From the NCBI RefSeq assembly GCF_047496725.1, contig NC_132970.1:20858001-20922000 (forward strand): DNA of 64,000 nucleotides, given 5' to 3'. Origin of the DNA: Anoplolepis gracilipes (taxonomy: Eukaryota > Arthropoda > Insecta > Hymenoptera > Formicidae). Both the position numbers and the translations under genes were made by a program. Shown here one piece after another: positions 1-13,604 of the stretch (positions are counted from its first letter, which is position 1; each line of letters opens with the position of its first letter). The notes below the pieces were generated by a model. The model had not been told where the DNA came from. It searched no databases and was given only the letters and a program-made list of their open reading frames with translations.

Positions 1-59
1 AGATCTTCTTCATATTTTATTTTCTCAAATAGATTGGCCAATATATTTTTTATTTTCTC

Positions 60-1640
60 CTAAAAGTTATCCAAATCAAATAATTATATCGGTTTACAGT
101 AAGCGTGTAGCGTTGGACATTCAATTTCTCAATAAGTAGATTGAAAGAGAAGCAGGCTGATCGAACAGCCACTGCAAAGTCCTAATATTACATCACTTTA
201 TGTGACAAATCTCTTTATGTGAAAAACAGTTAAAAAATTTCAATGTCTAGCTTTGTACGAACACGATTCGAGTGGAAAACTAATATGTTGGAAAAGAAAT
301 CAATTTCGTTTCATTCTCAACATTATTCAATTAATGTATTAATTTTAATCTCAAATTTATGTGAGAGCGTTATATGTTAACGTAAAAAATTTGTGTTTAT
401 ACGAGTAAAAATTTTTTAATTTAATAAAAAACGCTCAACCAAACAGAATAAATGTATCTCACTTATTGAATCAATATGATTTAATTCAATAAGTTAATTT
501 TTAAAATTCTGATGGCTTTTCATAAACATTCTGAATACATATATTAGTATGTGTGCGTGGATTTATATATATATATTTTCTTTTGTTAAGCACTGTATAT
601 GTATATATATATATATACAATACTTGACAAAAATCTAAGCATAGATAGTTAAAAAAAAATTAAAAAGTGTTTAAAAAACGTTTAGTCAATTTTGCAATAT
701 GGTACACTCGACTTATTTTGTAATATAATTAAATGACAATGTTAAGTGATTATATATATCTTTAACGCTCAAATTAGCATATCGCTGGATCAAAAGTAAA
801 ATGGCAGACATTATTGGTGATATTTCAAGCCCATAAAACTCTTATAATATGTAAAGTATTTACATTAAGTCGTTGTATTTATTTCAAATCATAGCGCTAC
901 AAATTTTCTTATATCAAAATAGACACATTTTTATAAAAAAAATTATACGTATCTCTCTGTTCGTTAATACGGATAGCTTTAGTAAATAACCACTACACTC
1001 ACAATACAGTTTAATTTGAACCACACACACAGCCATAGCATGCGCGAGCGAGAGAGAACGTGAGAGCACAGTTCAAAGTATCTTTTTCTATGTTTAGCTT
1101 ATTCTCACTTCTCGAACGTTCACAATCATTCTATACTTATTATGTCTATAAGAAAAAGTCAGATGAGTGTCTCTTCTTGCCGAAATTAAGCCAATGCCAA
1201 ACAACCTTTAAAATGAGCCAATCTCAATCAAGTACTCTTCTCATCTTAAAAATCTAACCTTTTTCTTGCCTAAAGTAGCAACTTATACTAAGCCTATATT
1301 TTCTACATATTTTTAGTTTGAACTAATTTAATATATGTATATTTATCATTGTATATCTTTTTTAATTTATAAGAGAAAAGGGAGTCACTTTTGGGATACT
1401 CTAAAATGAGATATTCTATACATATTACAAGACATAATAGTTTTAAGTCCGTACTAGCAACACATATACATATATACATACATTTTATTTTAATTTATTC
1501 TCTCCATTTTAAAAATTTTATTATTTTTATTTATAGAATCAATGTTTCACAAAATAGTTGTTTGGCTTCAAAAAGAACATGAGATAATGCAATTAGTTTG
1601 ACCTTGGCTTGTACACTTAAAGTCAAATTAATGTCACCAT

Positions 1641-1692
<52 letters not shown>

Positions 1693-2161
1693 TACACCCT
1701 TTTGAGCCAAACAACTTTTGTCTTTAACATCTATTTCTACAATCAAAAATAAGAAAAATTAAAGAAGAACCTATATATGATGTCGCACATGCAACTATAC
1801 AAAGTAAACTTTAATTGATTAACAACTTCTGCTACTCTTACAAAATTACCGCTCTATTCTATATTACTATACGTACGTTTAATTACTATACATACATATA
1901 ATTTTAAATTGAAATTTTAATAGAAAATTACTTAAAAAATATGAAAAAAATAATTATTCAAAAATCTAATATATGTTTAACAATTATAATATAAGACTGA
2001 AATAAAACTTTTTTTAAATAAAAGAGATTTTACTTTATCTTAAATAAGAATACAGAAGAACATACTTGAATCTTTTTAGCTATATTTATTTTATTTTCTT
2101 GGAAAATATGACATAAAATAATTTAAAAACTTTTCTACTGATTAATTCTATTATTATTTAC
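60..2161 (-). other. Gene A intron 8 (2.1 kb, non-coding)
   Basis: The intron runs from donor AAG|GTAAAT to acceptor TTTTAG|GAG. It contains a 10-bp-arm hairpin (462-493), a nested inverted repeat (arms about 1556-1572 and 1700-1719, inner arms 1592-1602 and 1622-1632) around a (TA)n tract, and short ORFs that I regard as chance. The same intron recurs in the other copies and is almost identical to that of B (14646-16757). Confidence 0.75.
1644..1687. repeat. (TA)n microsatellite
   Basis: Uninterrupted alternating T and A inside intron 8 of copy A. B has a longer tract at the equivalent place (about 16230-16284). Confidence 0.9.
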
Positions 2162-3838
2162 CTTGATATTTTGAACTCCTTTATCTAAAAATGGAAAGAT
2201 GCTCGACATGTGTTCAAAAGTTTTTATCATAGGATACCATGCTATATAATTTGTCTCTTGTCCAAGATAGCTCGTCAAGTTCCAGAATAGGAAAGAATTC
2301 AGTTGGCCATTTATCATAAAATAAAATGCATCGTCGATGATTTTAGCACGATTAAGAACATGTATTTTTGTATATTCTGCAGAGTTCAAATATTCTGCAA
2401 TTTTTTGCCAGTTTTCAGGATCGTAATTAACGCGATAGTATCCTGTAGTAAATAATTTTTATATTATTAGATTTTCACTTAATTGATTTATTATATTTAT
2501 TAAAATATATTTATAATTATCTGCATTTTAAATATTTGTGTAATTCCAAGTATTAAAAGAAAAAAGAAAAATTATAATAATTAAGAAAAACATTACTTCT
2601 GAGTGATATTTATTGTAATATTGCGTAGAATAAAACTCTAAGAAATTATAAATCTATTTATCTTTATTTTAGTTTAAATAATAATATGTGCAAAATTGAA
2701 TTTATTTCACGTTAATCGATAGTAAAATGCAAAGAATACCTGATACAATATATTTTGAAATATTATATAATGTTACTATGTATTTATATTATTACTATTT
2801 ATTCATATATTGCGTAATGTTATTAAAAAAGAATATAGTTAACATTATATAATGGTTTCATATTTTAATTATGTAGAAATATAATAAATTTGTTAATCAA
2901 TATTTACCCGTTTGTTGTAAATTGAATATTACCCAACCATTATCTTTTAGACCAACTTGGCTAGTTGGCTGGGACGACGACAAAACTTTTAATCTTTTGT
3001 CAAAAAGCGGCATTCTAAGCTTCTCAAAATTTAAATTATTCTGGGAGGTATAAGTTACAGGTACCCAGAAAGCGTATTTTTTAACTATTTCATAATTTTC
3101 TATTGTTATTCTATATACATTTGCTTTATACGCAAAATCTCGCGTTATTTTCAACACAGGATAATTTATAGATTTCATCCAATCATTTATTGTCGAAGAA
3201 AGGATTCGTTCTTTCTCAGGATATAATTTGCTTAAAATATCCTGTATGGTGAGCCATAAATGTTGGAGAAGACTCTTCGACTTAAATTCACTATATTAAT
3301 TAAAATTTGGCATTATTGACACAGTAAAATCGGTACTCTTAAATTACGTATCAAAAAATATCAAAGTGTTATTTAACTTATACACTTTATACAGTTTACA
3401 TAAATGCTGTATTTAAATAATAGTGTTTACGTAAAATATTAATATTTTATATTAATATTTTATACATAAATGCTGTATTTAAATAATAGTATTTACGTAA
3501 AATATTAATATTTTAAATGCTAGATTTTATAATGTATAAGTATGTAATACATTAAAATGGTATATATAATACAATATATTTCATAATATACTCACAAATT
3601 TAAATATTCATAAACTTTCAGTTGAAACATGTTATTTGTAATTACATACTGCAGCATGCGTGTTATTAAGGGTGCTACAATTCAAATCATACAATGTGAT
3701 TTATATATAAGTTCGTTTAGAAGTCTTTTAACAACATTTTTCATAAATTATTTAATTTAAATACTAATTTAGTATTAATATATATTAATTATAATATATA
3801 TATTAATTTAGTACTAATATATACATATGTATATACAT

Positions 3839-3842
<4 letters not shown>

Positions 3843-3898
<56 letters not shown>

Positions 3899-3900
3899 TA
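3843..3900. repeat. (TA)n microsatellite in intron 5 of gene A
   Basis: A long alternating TA run between exon 5 (ending 3961) and exon 6 (starting 3674). Length differs in every copy. Confidence 0.9.
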
Positions 3901-4618
3901 CATTTTTTCAAGTATATTTATTGATTTGATTCATTCAAATAAATTTATTAATTTTTTTACCTTTAACGTAACGGTAAAAAGAAGAAAATGCATTATTTTC
4001 GGAAAAATTGGCTTCCTTTATAAGAGACTGATTGTGGCTCTCCAAACGAAGTGATTCATAATAAACCTGAACTATAAATAAATCCAACATTTCGGAGTTT
4101 TTATAATCCTAAAGAAGAAACATTTAATATGATCGACTGAATATTTAGTCGAATGAAATATTAACGGTACACATTTAATGCTTTTATTGAACATAAATTT
4201 GAAAATTTTTTATCAACATTACAAGATATAGTAAAATTTTTCGATAAAGTAATGTGTAGTGTGTGATATAGTCATGTCATTTAAAACTATTTGAAATAAT
4301 TATGGTGTTATTTCTATCTACATTGCAAATTTTATAATGATTTGAAAATATCGAGAATCAATATAAAATTTAATCTTTCCAGATATGACAAAATTTTATA
4401 TAAATAGTTTTAGCAATTTTTATACGACATATTTAATGTTAAAAATAGGGTAAAAGCTTTTCATTTTCTTATAATAGTAAAGATTATATCTACTTACATA
4501 AATAAAATAATATTTTATTTAACATAAAAACATCAGAAACATATAAAAATATGTAATATATATATTATATATAATTGATACATTAAGAATATTACTAAAA
4601 AAAATATAAAAAAATTAC

Positions 4619-4808
4619 CTCGGTGGAATCGATAACATCAATTCCATACAATGTAGTAAGACCATCAATTAACCATAACTCAGATGACCAAAATGGATTT
4701 ATTTTATCAGCAAACCATTGATATGCCATTTTGCGCCCTATCAACTGCGCTACTTTTATTTTATGCGCAACAGAATCCAGATTTTTATCGTAAATAATAT
4801 CTGTTTCA
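4619..4808 (-). other. Gene A exon 4: inactivated zinc-site exon
   Basis: The exon has its acceptor after TTTTTTAG and its donor GAG|GTAATT. It reads ETDIIYDKNLDSVAHKIKVA then QLIG-RKMAY-QWF and, 18 residues after the Tyr, the Asp of WLIDG. It aligns without gaps to the HExxHx18E core of M1 enzymes. His to Arg, Glu to Lys, His to Tyr and Glu to Asp are the four key replacements. Confidence 0.9.
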
Positions 4809-7800
4809 CTAAAAAATATAAAAATTAAATTTGCAAGAGCTTAGTAATTACATAAACTTGGCCAAATAATAATTTTGATATATTTTCTGACTTAAAATTA
4901 AAAATATCTTCTAAACGGATAATATAATCGATATGGTATAATTGTATGTTGTTTTGTACCGATTATATAAAAATTGCGACATAATTTATTTTCATATACG
5001 TGATATACATATGTATATATGATTGAAATCAACCTATAATTAGTTATAAAAATATATGTATAATAATGTACATGTATAAAAATTCTACATTAAAACAATT
5101 ATATTTTAACGTATGTATATCTAATTTCTAATTTTATATTTTTAATTTAATTATTTCTAATTTTGCTTCATATATAAATTGTATTTGAATAAATTGATAT
5201 TTTTTTTAATTTTTGAATTACCTATTTAACAGAAGGCCCCAGTTCTCATTGTCATATAGCAAACTTTGGATTGCAACAAATTGCACTTTTGGTATTTTCA
5301 ATTCTGTCCAGTAATATTCAAATATTATCATTGCTCTGGTTGCTATCATTTCAGCAAATTCTATATGATCTAATTCGGGTCTACGCCATATAATGATTCT
5401 AGATTTTTCCGCCTCAAATTTAAGAAAATCTGCTGACGAGATTACAACCGTCACGATATAAGTGGATATTGGAGGAGTAGTATTAAAGCATGTCCACTTT
5501 ATATCTGTTTCGGTTTTATCCATTTCATGTATGCAGATTTCCCTTTCTTGTACCGGCATATTTGAAAAAATTTGGTATTTGCGATGATGCTTTATGGAAA
5601 TGTGAAAAGTGGCCTTGCTTGTCGGCTTATCCCAGCATGGAAACAATCGTCGAGCTCCAGTCGCCTGAAAATGTATTACGTCCAACCTACGACATTTTAA
5701 TAATATTGTTATAAATAACAATAATTTTTAATAATCAATAGCATTATATACACAGAGTATCTGTCTGTAAATGTCCAAACAAATGTCGCAATTGATTGAA
5801 GTTAGAAGAAAGTTGAATAAGAAAAATTTACATGACTTTGAGTCTGCTACAAAGTGCATATAAATCAATTTTTGTTTACTTGTGACGTTTTCGAGTTTTA
5901 AAAGTCATTGTTATTTTTTTAGTTATCTTAATTTTTTTATAATTATGAATTATTCGCAATATAAACTTTTTTACTTTAATTATACATAAACAATAAAATA
6001 TTTATTTTTCGATTATCAAGCCTCAATATTTACGAAAAACTTTTCGTATTTAATCGTTTATAAATCAAGTTATTGAATCAATATTTTCGCTAAGGGCAAA
6101 TTATCTTTAACATGATTAAAAAATTATAGCTCACATAAAAAATATTTAGTTACCATTCGCCCTGTTATATATACATATATAGAGCACACGCGCGTATAAA
6201 GTACAGAGAAATTTTATATTTTATTTCATGCACATACGTAATAAAACGACATAAGGTACAAATTATTGCATTCCCATCTAAACTATTCAACATTCCATGA
6301 TATATCTTTTATATTTATTATATCTTTTATATTATATATTTCACGTATTTAATAATAAATAGGATTAATTAACAATTCAAACATAGTATAAAATGTTATG
6401 ATAACATTTTTGAGTAATATAAAGTGAAATAAAGATAGTGATATATAGTATTATATAATTAAATATTATAAAAAAAGATAAAAGATGCGAAAGCATAATG
6501 ATAAAAATTTATATTTATTGTACTCTTAATATTACTCACATTTCGAATGATTCTCTCCTATAAACTATAGGCTTTATAGAAGTAATAATGTTTTCCGTGT
6601 TATCAATTGCAGTGACAAATTTTGTATTTAGTTTGTAACGTCCACTAGATAAAGTTAACTTAAAATTGAAAAAGCAAATTTGTTTTGCAGCATCAGGTGT
6701 AATTGTTGCTGAATATTTAAATGTCGAATTTCGTACAGCTGAAATTTTTTGCAAATCTCCAGATAAAATGCGTATTAGTGTCGGTAAATTTAAACCTATT
6801 TTTGTAAATGAATGGGAAATATCGAAAAAGGCATTTAATTCGCCGTAGAAAACAAAGTTGCCTTTTTCTTGAAGCTCTAGTATATATTTGTTATTCCGTA
6901 AATATTTATATATTTTATGTTCTTTGTCTTCTTTGAAATATGGTATTAACTTGACGTCGTAATGCACTGGCATTATATCATCAAAGTAATCATTAAATGT
7001 AATCGATGAGTTTTCCGTATTTTCATTAATTGAAAATGTTATTATGGTGCTAAATATAAGACCGCTATAAAATAACAGTCTGAGAAATGCCATGTCAATT
7101 TTTAGGTATCTGTAACAACTGTCCCTGTTGAAAGAAAAATAAATATAAAATAAAATTTAAATAATAATAAATGTTACAGCAATTAAATTTATAAAATATT
7201 TTTTGAAATTAATTTTCTTGAGTAATTAGAAATTTTATCCGTGATGAATAACAGACCGATCTACGTACATGAACATGCTATTTTCAAAAGATGATTATAT
7301 TTTTAGTAAACTAGCAACGAATAATCAACGGAATAGTCAACAGAAAATTAAATTTTTTTCGACTTTTTGGTATGTCTCTTCAAGCATGTGTAAATACAAA
7401 CATATATATGCGCGCGCGCGTGAATGTATGTGTATGTGTGTGTATGTGTGTGTGCGCGCCATAAGATCAAAGACAATTTGAATGTTTTTATATGTATTAT
7501 ATGTAATACACGTTTTTTTTAGTAACGAGAGAAACATTTATCGTTTGTTCATTATTCGCTTAAATAAATATATCGAATCAGTAATCGATTTTAAAGTAAC
7601 CTCTCAAATTATTAATAATATTACAAAACGATATAAAACAAACATATGTACGGTATTATATTAACATTGTAGTTATCCAATTTTTTATTATCCATTTACA
7701 AATATTTGGATTAAATATTTAAAGAATTTTAAAAATATTTTTTTTTTAATCCTTAAATTTCTAATTCAAAGATTTTATAACAATATTATAATACATAAAA

Positions 7801-8047
7801 TTAGTGTTTTTGTCAAATACACAATATATGTATAAAAAATTAAAAAAAAAGATAGTTTCTTGAAAAAAGAAATAAAAAAAAAATAAAAGAAATTAATAAA
7901 ATGTTCAACAATTTTGAAAATAATTTTTAAAGGAAACATAATCTTATTTTATGTGTTCATATTTTAGTACTATTTAGATTGCGTTTTATGTATTCTCTAC
8001 GTACTTTAAAGAAAGAGTTATATAATATTCTGTTTCTAGAGACTCAC

Positions 8048-8215
8048 CTTGTATAGTAAAAATGCTATCTTATTTCTAATACAATTTCTTTTCTTCTCAG
8101 AACTAATTAAAGTTGATACTTTATCACCGTGAACCGTTAATCTGTACTATCGTAATCTTAACGTTTCAAGAGGTAATCGAAAACTGGCAATGTCGATGTA
8201 AGAGACATCATAATA
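8048..8215 (-). promoter_or_regulatory. Gene A non-coding first exon and promoter-proximal block (3' end defined)
   Basis: A strong 5' splice donor (AAG|GTGAGT) ends an exon at 8048. Its sequence is conserved in all four intergenic positions (8048, 24768, 42682, 56815) and it would splice to the acceptor (TTTCAACAG) just upstream of each ATG exon. The upper limit is a guess; no clear TATA box or start site can be fixed in this AT-rich DNA. A has a stop in the frame that is open in B and C, so this is untranslated leader. Confidence 0.5.
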
Positions 8216-8229
8216 AATATATATATAAA

Positions 8230-11121
8230 TACAAACATATTTACAAGTTATATAAGGTCATCATATCCTACAAAATTTACATTTAGAATTATATATTTAT
8301 GATATTTTACTTAATATTTAAGATATTTTAAGATTCATTGAATATGCTAATTTGTGATATTTATTTATTTAATATATATTTTGTTAATTTTATATACGAT
8401 TTAATAAGCAATATAGAAAAATAAGTATTTATGTTTTTCTATATCTATAAATAATAATTTTTAATCTTTACATGTTCAAAATTAAAGCATTTCTATATAA
8501 ACGTACTTTCACATATTTATTTTTTATGTAATACGTAAATAATATATTATATTTATATATATATTATTTATATTTTTTTTTTTTTATATATACATTTTTA
8601 TATACATAATATATATATATTTATATATATAAATTATTCTATTTAATATAATATGTTAAAGTCATTTTAATTATGTTAAAATGCTTTATATTTATTTCAA
8701 TCATATATAAGAATTATAAAAGTTAAGTATTCATTAATTATACAAACATTTTTTTTAACGACGACAGAAAATAAACATTTATCGATTCTTTTTTACTCGT
8801 TTTGAATAGATACATTGAATCAATATTCGAATTAATCTTGCAAATCACAGATTATATGGCATTACGAAAACATATATAAAATAAATGTGTGCACGATATT
8901 AAAAATTGTAATTTTTAAAATTGTAATTATATTATTTAATTTTTTATTATTTATTTATAAATATATGAGTTAAATATAACAAATATTTAAAAAGTTTTCG
9001 TTTTTTAACTTTTAAATTCTTAATTCAAAAACATTTTGTAACAATATGCAATATTATAATAAATAAAATTAACGTATTTGTCAGATGCACACTGTATATG
9101 TATGAAAATTTAGAGAATTATATAAGTTTATAAAATAAACAAAAAAAAAAATAGAAGAAATTATTAAAATCTCAACAATTTTGAAAATAATAACTTAAAA
9201 GGAAGTAAGATAAAGATTAAGATTTATTAGAAATTAAGATACTCATCGTGTGAGTTCATACTTCAGTACTATTTAAATTCTACTCTATTATATATCTTTA
9301 AGAAGAAAGATACATCATATTCTAATTCTAATGATTCATCTTGGATATAAAAATGTTATGTTATTTATCATACAGTTCCTTTTCTTACGAGAATTAATTG
9401 CAGTTGACACGGTCACACTGCAAACCGTTAATATCGTTATTACTTATTGTTATATCTACACTATCAAAATCTTACCGTTCCAATAGATAATCGGAAATAA
9501 ACAATGTCAATAACATATGTCACATATTATAATACATATATACATACATAAAATCTTACACAAATGTTTAAAGTAATATTTATATGCATATTTTAAGAAT
9601 TAGGGATTGTGTATTTTATTTTGTGAATTTTGTATACATTTAATAAACAAAAAGAAATTAATTTTCATGTCTACCTATGTCTGTAATTATTAATTTTTAA
9701 TCTTTACACTTTGGAAAATCTCCATATCAGAGTGCTTTCATATATTGTTTTATGTAATCCGTAATACTTTATAATTATACTAATTAATATAATATATTAA
9801 AGTCATTTTAGTCATATTAATATCTCCTGTCGTTGTACGATAACAAAGCTGACAAAGAGAGTATTAGCGCATTACAACGTATATACACCACGTTATTTTT
9901 AATTTATTGTCAAAATATTTCAAGTACTATTACATATATGTTTATACGTGAAATATAAAATTATAATATTAAAATATGTATTTTAAAGTATAGATTAATT
10001 ATCATTTGCTGAACGTATATAATTCTAATATGTTATGAGACTTTTTGTTACCTAAATTTTAATTACTTGACTATTTTTTGAAAGTTTATTTTATTATTAT
10101 TTATTATATTTAATTGTTTTGCGTTCTTACTCTGACTTGAACTTAAATTATCGAACAATACAACATCAAACAAAATATATTTAAGTTTAAATATTATTAA
10201 GGAAGTAATTCTGGCCTATAAGGAAATAATTATGGCAAGTCACAACAATTTGAAAATATTAAAATAATAACTTCAAAATATTAAAATTACGAAAGCTGTG
10301 TATGTAATTGCAATATCCATATTATGCATGTTATATAAGTAAACTAAAATTTTATAATTTTGTGTTGAAAATTATTTTAAAACAAATTAATTTTGTAAAA
10401 TATTTATTCGAGTATATATTTATTTCTGAATTTATATAACAAATAAATAAACTATTTGTATAGTAAAAATAATAAAAAATAATAAAGATAGGAAAGATAT
10501 TGATATTATAAAAATTATAAGAAATATTTTGATATTATAAGAATAGAATTGATTATAGGATTATGGGAATCTTTAAACAAAAGTAATAATATTAGATAAT
10601 TTATTATAAATGAAAAAATGCACACATGGATACATATAAAGAAATTTCACTAATAATATTAAAAATATAAATAAATATTATAAATTCTAAAACTATTTTT
10701 ATGTTGGTATTATAACTATTAACTAATTAATTATAATATAATATAAGTTATGTCATAATATATGTATATTCAAAATCATATTAATAAAATATATTATATA
10801 TAATATTATTGAACAGTTGTCATTACTACAAATTTAGTATTTTATTTATTATATACACATAGACAATAATTAAAAGTAATTCATATAATAATATATTAAG
10901 AATAATATCAACAAAATATTATAATTAATAATATTAAACTGTTATTATTGTTACATGTATAAGTATATGTATATGTATATATATGAATATGTATGTAATA
11001 TACTTAAGTATAAATATTGTTTATATGATAATTTAATACTATAAAAATAATATATGTACATTTTTTTTTGTTGTTATTATAATTATTTACGATTAATTTC
11101 TTTTGAAAAGTTCTTATTATT
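8230..11121. other. Spacer between genes A and B with a decayed second leader block
   Basis: No coding region was found. About 8745-9560 is a diverged direct duplicate of the gene A leader region (about 7500-8220): the same order of blocks is seen (AACGA-GA-ACATTTATCG, then the TATTAACATTGTAG-like stretch, then the first-exon-like block near 9340-9530). In the duplicate the donor dinucleotide reads AT instead of GT. The remainder is AT-rich DNA with short TA tracts, nearly identical to the C-D spacer. Confidence 0.6.
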
Positions 11122-11763
11122 TTAAGGAAAAAAAGAATATATCTTAAAATATTTCTTTATTTCTTCGATTTCATGTAAACGTCTCAGCAGTTTTTTGTCA
11201 GCGTCCAACATCCATTCTTCCACAAAATTTTTATACTCGTAAAACCTAGTTTCAATATTTTCCTAAGACAGATTATTTTGAATTAATGTTATCATTTTAT
11301 GCTATCTTAAAAGACTTATGTAATTAAAGAACGAAATACTGCTTATGACATATGTATATTAAAAATATAAATAAATTTATTAATAGAAAACCTAATATAA
11401 ATATAGTTTTTAATTCATAAAGTATACCTTGTCAGGGAGATAATAGTACTTGTCAGAGAAAATTCTTTTTTTATCCCATATACGTTCAATACTATTTTTG
11501 TATGCTTCAGGCTCAATGATATTTTTCATGACGTTTTTGAGCTACATAGAATAACTTAATCAATATTTATTGTCAATAAATAGTAATTTACTTTAACATA
11601 AATTTTTTAATTTAAGAATTTGTAACCGAAACAGTATTTTGGTAATTAAGCATAATAAAGGCAGAACATGAAAAACCTTTTGTAATTTTAGAAAAAAAAT
11701 TATTTCCTAAAATGTGCCTAAAATTGCTCTTATTTAAAAACAGCTGTATGTTTGTACATCATA

Positions 11764-11899
11764 TAGACAGGATGTCCGGTAAAGATTAAATCAACGTTCG
11801 TAAGCAGATAAAGTGCATAAAACTGAAAAGGACTTTTCTGTTCAGTTTAATGCGCTGTACATGTTCATTTGCTTTGATTTAATCTTTACCGGATCTGTA
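11764..11899. mobile_element. Fold-back MITE, mariner-like ends
   Basis: Terminal inverted repeats begin TAGACAGGATGTCCGGTAAAG and end CTTTACCGGATCTGTA, flanked by TA. The interior is also palindromic (GTGCATAAAACTG against CAGTTTAATGCGC). It is absent from the equivalent intron of C and D and present in E (57964-58379). Confidence 0.7.
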
Positions 11900-12752
11900 T
11901 AATATTTTATTTTAAGTATGTTGAAAATAATAAATAATAGTAATTATGCATAAGGGTGACTTCAAAGATTTAAATGACCAATATTAATGACATATTAATG
12001 ACCTCACAGATTTGAATGATCTTAACGTGTAGTATTATGATCTTGAATAATCAAAAAGTTTCAAGCGTCACTCATAGTTTTTTAAAAAAAACAAAATGAT
12101 ATTCAAATTACAATAATTTTCAGATTTTAGGATACAGTTTTAAATTGTAAAACAAGTATACTAAATACGATAATCTAAATTTTTTCAGGTATGAAACTAT
12201 CATTTTCTGCCATTTTGTACATTTGAAAAGTAAATATATGATGTGTGTTATACAGAAATATATGCAACATAACTCAACCTGTATATAACTGTGATACTGA
12301 TATACGTTAATAATTTTTATTTTGCTTTATGTTAAAAGTTGAAAACCCATGTGAAATCGTGCAAGTAATAAATCTCGTTTTGTACTGAAAAGAAAGGTGC
12401 TGTAGAATAAACTGCATTTTGCATAGAATTTTGGAAACCCATATGGAAAAGTATAATACAATTAAGTATGGTCAATTTATCCATGTGTAGTAAATGCTAA
12501 ATGCTAAAAGTTAAATTGTGCTTTTATAAAATGTACATAGTATCGAAAATTACATGTAATTTGTAAAAATTATTTTTGTTTATAACTTTTTAACGAACAA
12601 CGAGCGATGGCAAAACATTTAGATGTTATTCAGGGTCATAAGTTTTACAACACGTCAAATTCATTCAAATCTCTGAAGTCGCCCTTAATATGCCTAATTA
12701 TTATTATTATTTCGTATTATCAACATAATTCAAATAATTCAAATAAAATATT

Positions 12753-12801
<49 letters not shown>

Positions 12802-12834
12802 GATATTTAAATGATAACTATAAATAAGAGCAAA

Positions 12835-13490
12835 AACTTTTAAGATATAATTCTTTGTCGAAAATTAAAAGGGGATTTTCATATAAACATATATTTTAAA
12901 TTCTTCCATGATGAACTACTTTCCTCTAAAGAGAGAAGTGAAAATTAAATTTTAAATTTTTTTTGCTTAAATTTTGGACAAGTTAAAAAAAATGAAATTT
13001 AGTCGACATTTTACTATTAAAAAAAATATGTAGTTATATTTTTTTAATCTTCTCGCATTGTTATAAAAGAATGAACTTGGCAATCCCAATTCAACTTTTA
13101 TTAAAACTTTTTAACAAGCCATAATGTCAACATCTATAAATATACGTGAAAAAGATTGATTTTTTTAAAAACTCTATTGTTATATTATTTTCGTAAAATC
13201 AATAATTCAATTAAAAAATTATCAAAAAAAAACATATCATGCATAATTTCATCTTTTTTTTTTAATGATACGAGAAAATAAAAAAAATAATATAAAAATA
13301 TCTTTTTTGTTAGTGAAAAATTACCATCAAATTTCATTTTTTTAATTTGTCCAAAATTTAGGAAAAATAAGTAAAAACTTAATCTTTACCTCCCCTTTTA
13401 GTAAAGTATATTTCACAAGAAAGCGATATAGGAATATATGGTTATATGAAAGATCATTATTATTTTTCAACAAAGAATTATCTTTTAAAG
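12835..13490. repeat. Imperfect ~650-bp palindrome in intron 11
   Basis: The left part reads AAGATATAATTCTTTG ... AATTTTGGACAAGTTAAA and the right part returns as TTTAATTTGTCCAAAATT ... CAAAGAATTATCTTTT. The arms are about 250-300 bp with small gaps. The same structure sits in C, D and E, so it predates the gene duplications. It may be an old fold-back or MITE-type element. Confidence 0.65.
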
Positions 13491-13604
13491 TATATGTGTT
13501 TCAGACACTTTGTAAATCTTTAAACGTTAACTTATAAAGATTCGGCGTTTTATAAAAAGGCTCTGTTTTTTATAAAAGACTGCAATATATATAAATATAT
13601 AGAA

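Larger units (their letters stand above)
1..7124 (-). pseudogene. Gene A: M1 aminopeptidase N-like pseudoenzyme, 5' part, one nonsense codon
   Basis: Coding segments, reading down the minus strand: 7093-6540, 5686-5222, 4808-4619, 4108-3961, 3674-3596, 3335-2908, 2442-2162 and 59-1 (cut by the window edge). The ATG exon has its acceptor at 7125 and starts with a hydrophobic leader (MAFLRLLFYSGLIF...). M1 landmarks follow in order: QATGARRLFPCWD, NENWG, R-K-M-A-Y-Q-WF in place of HExxHQWF, WLIDG in place of WxNEG, RMLQ, G-YYRVNYD, and NRAKIIDDAF. All exon phases fit. One lesion breaks the frame: a TAA at 3298-3296 where copies B and C have CAA (Gln), just after MPNFN in exon 7. The C-terminal exons lie left of the window. 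The family is normally a zinc exopeptidase; here the metal site is lost. I call it a probable recent pseudogene, although a truncated product of roughly 490 residues is possible. Confidence 0.85.

Noticed and set aside
1060..1257. 65-codon plus-strand ORF repeated in intron 8 of all copies (also 15647, 33642, 49919, 61867)
   Set aside because: The conservation is explained by the duplication itself. Lengths and start positions vary, there is no recognisable domain, and it lies antisense within an intron.
4619..4808. Possibility that the zinc motif is intact but misread by frame
   Set aside because: The frame is fixed by flanking motifs (QWF, WLIDG) and exon phase. R-K-M-A-Y is identical in four copies, so an error is unlikely.
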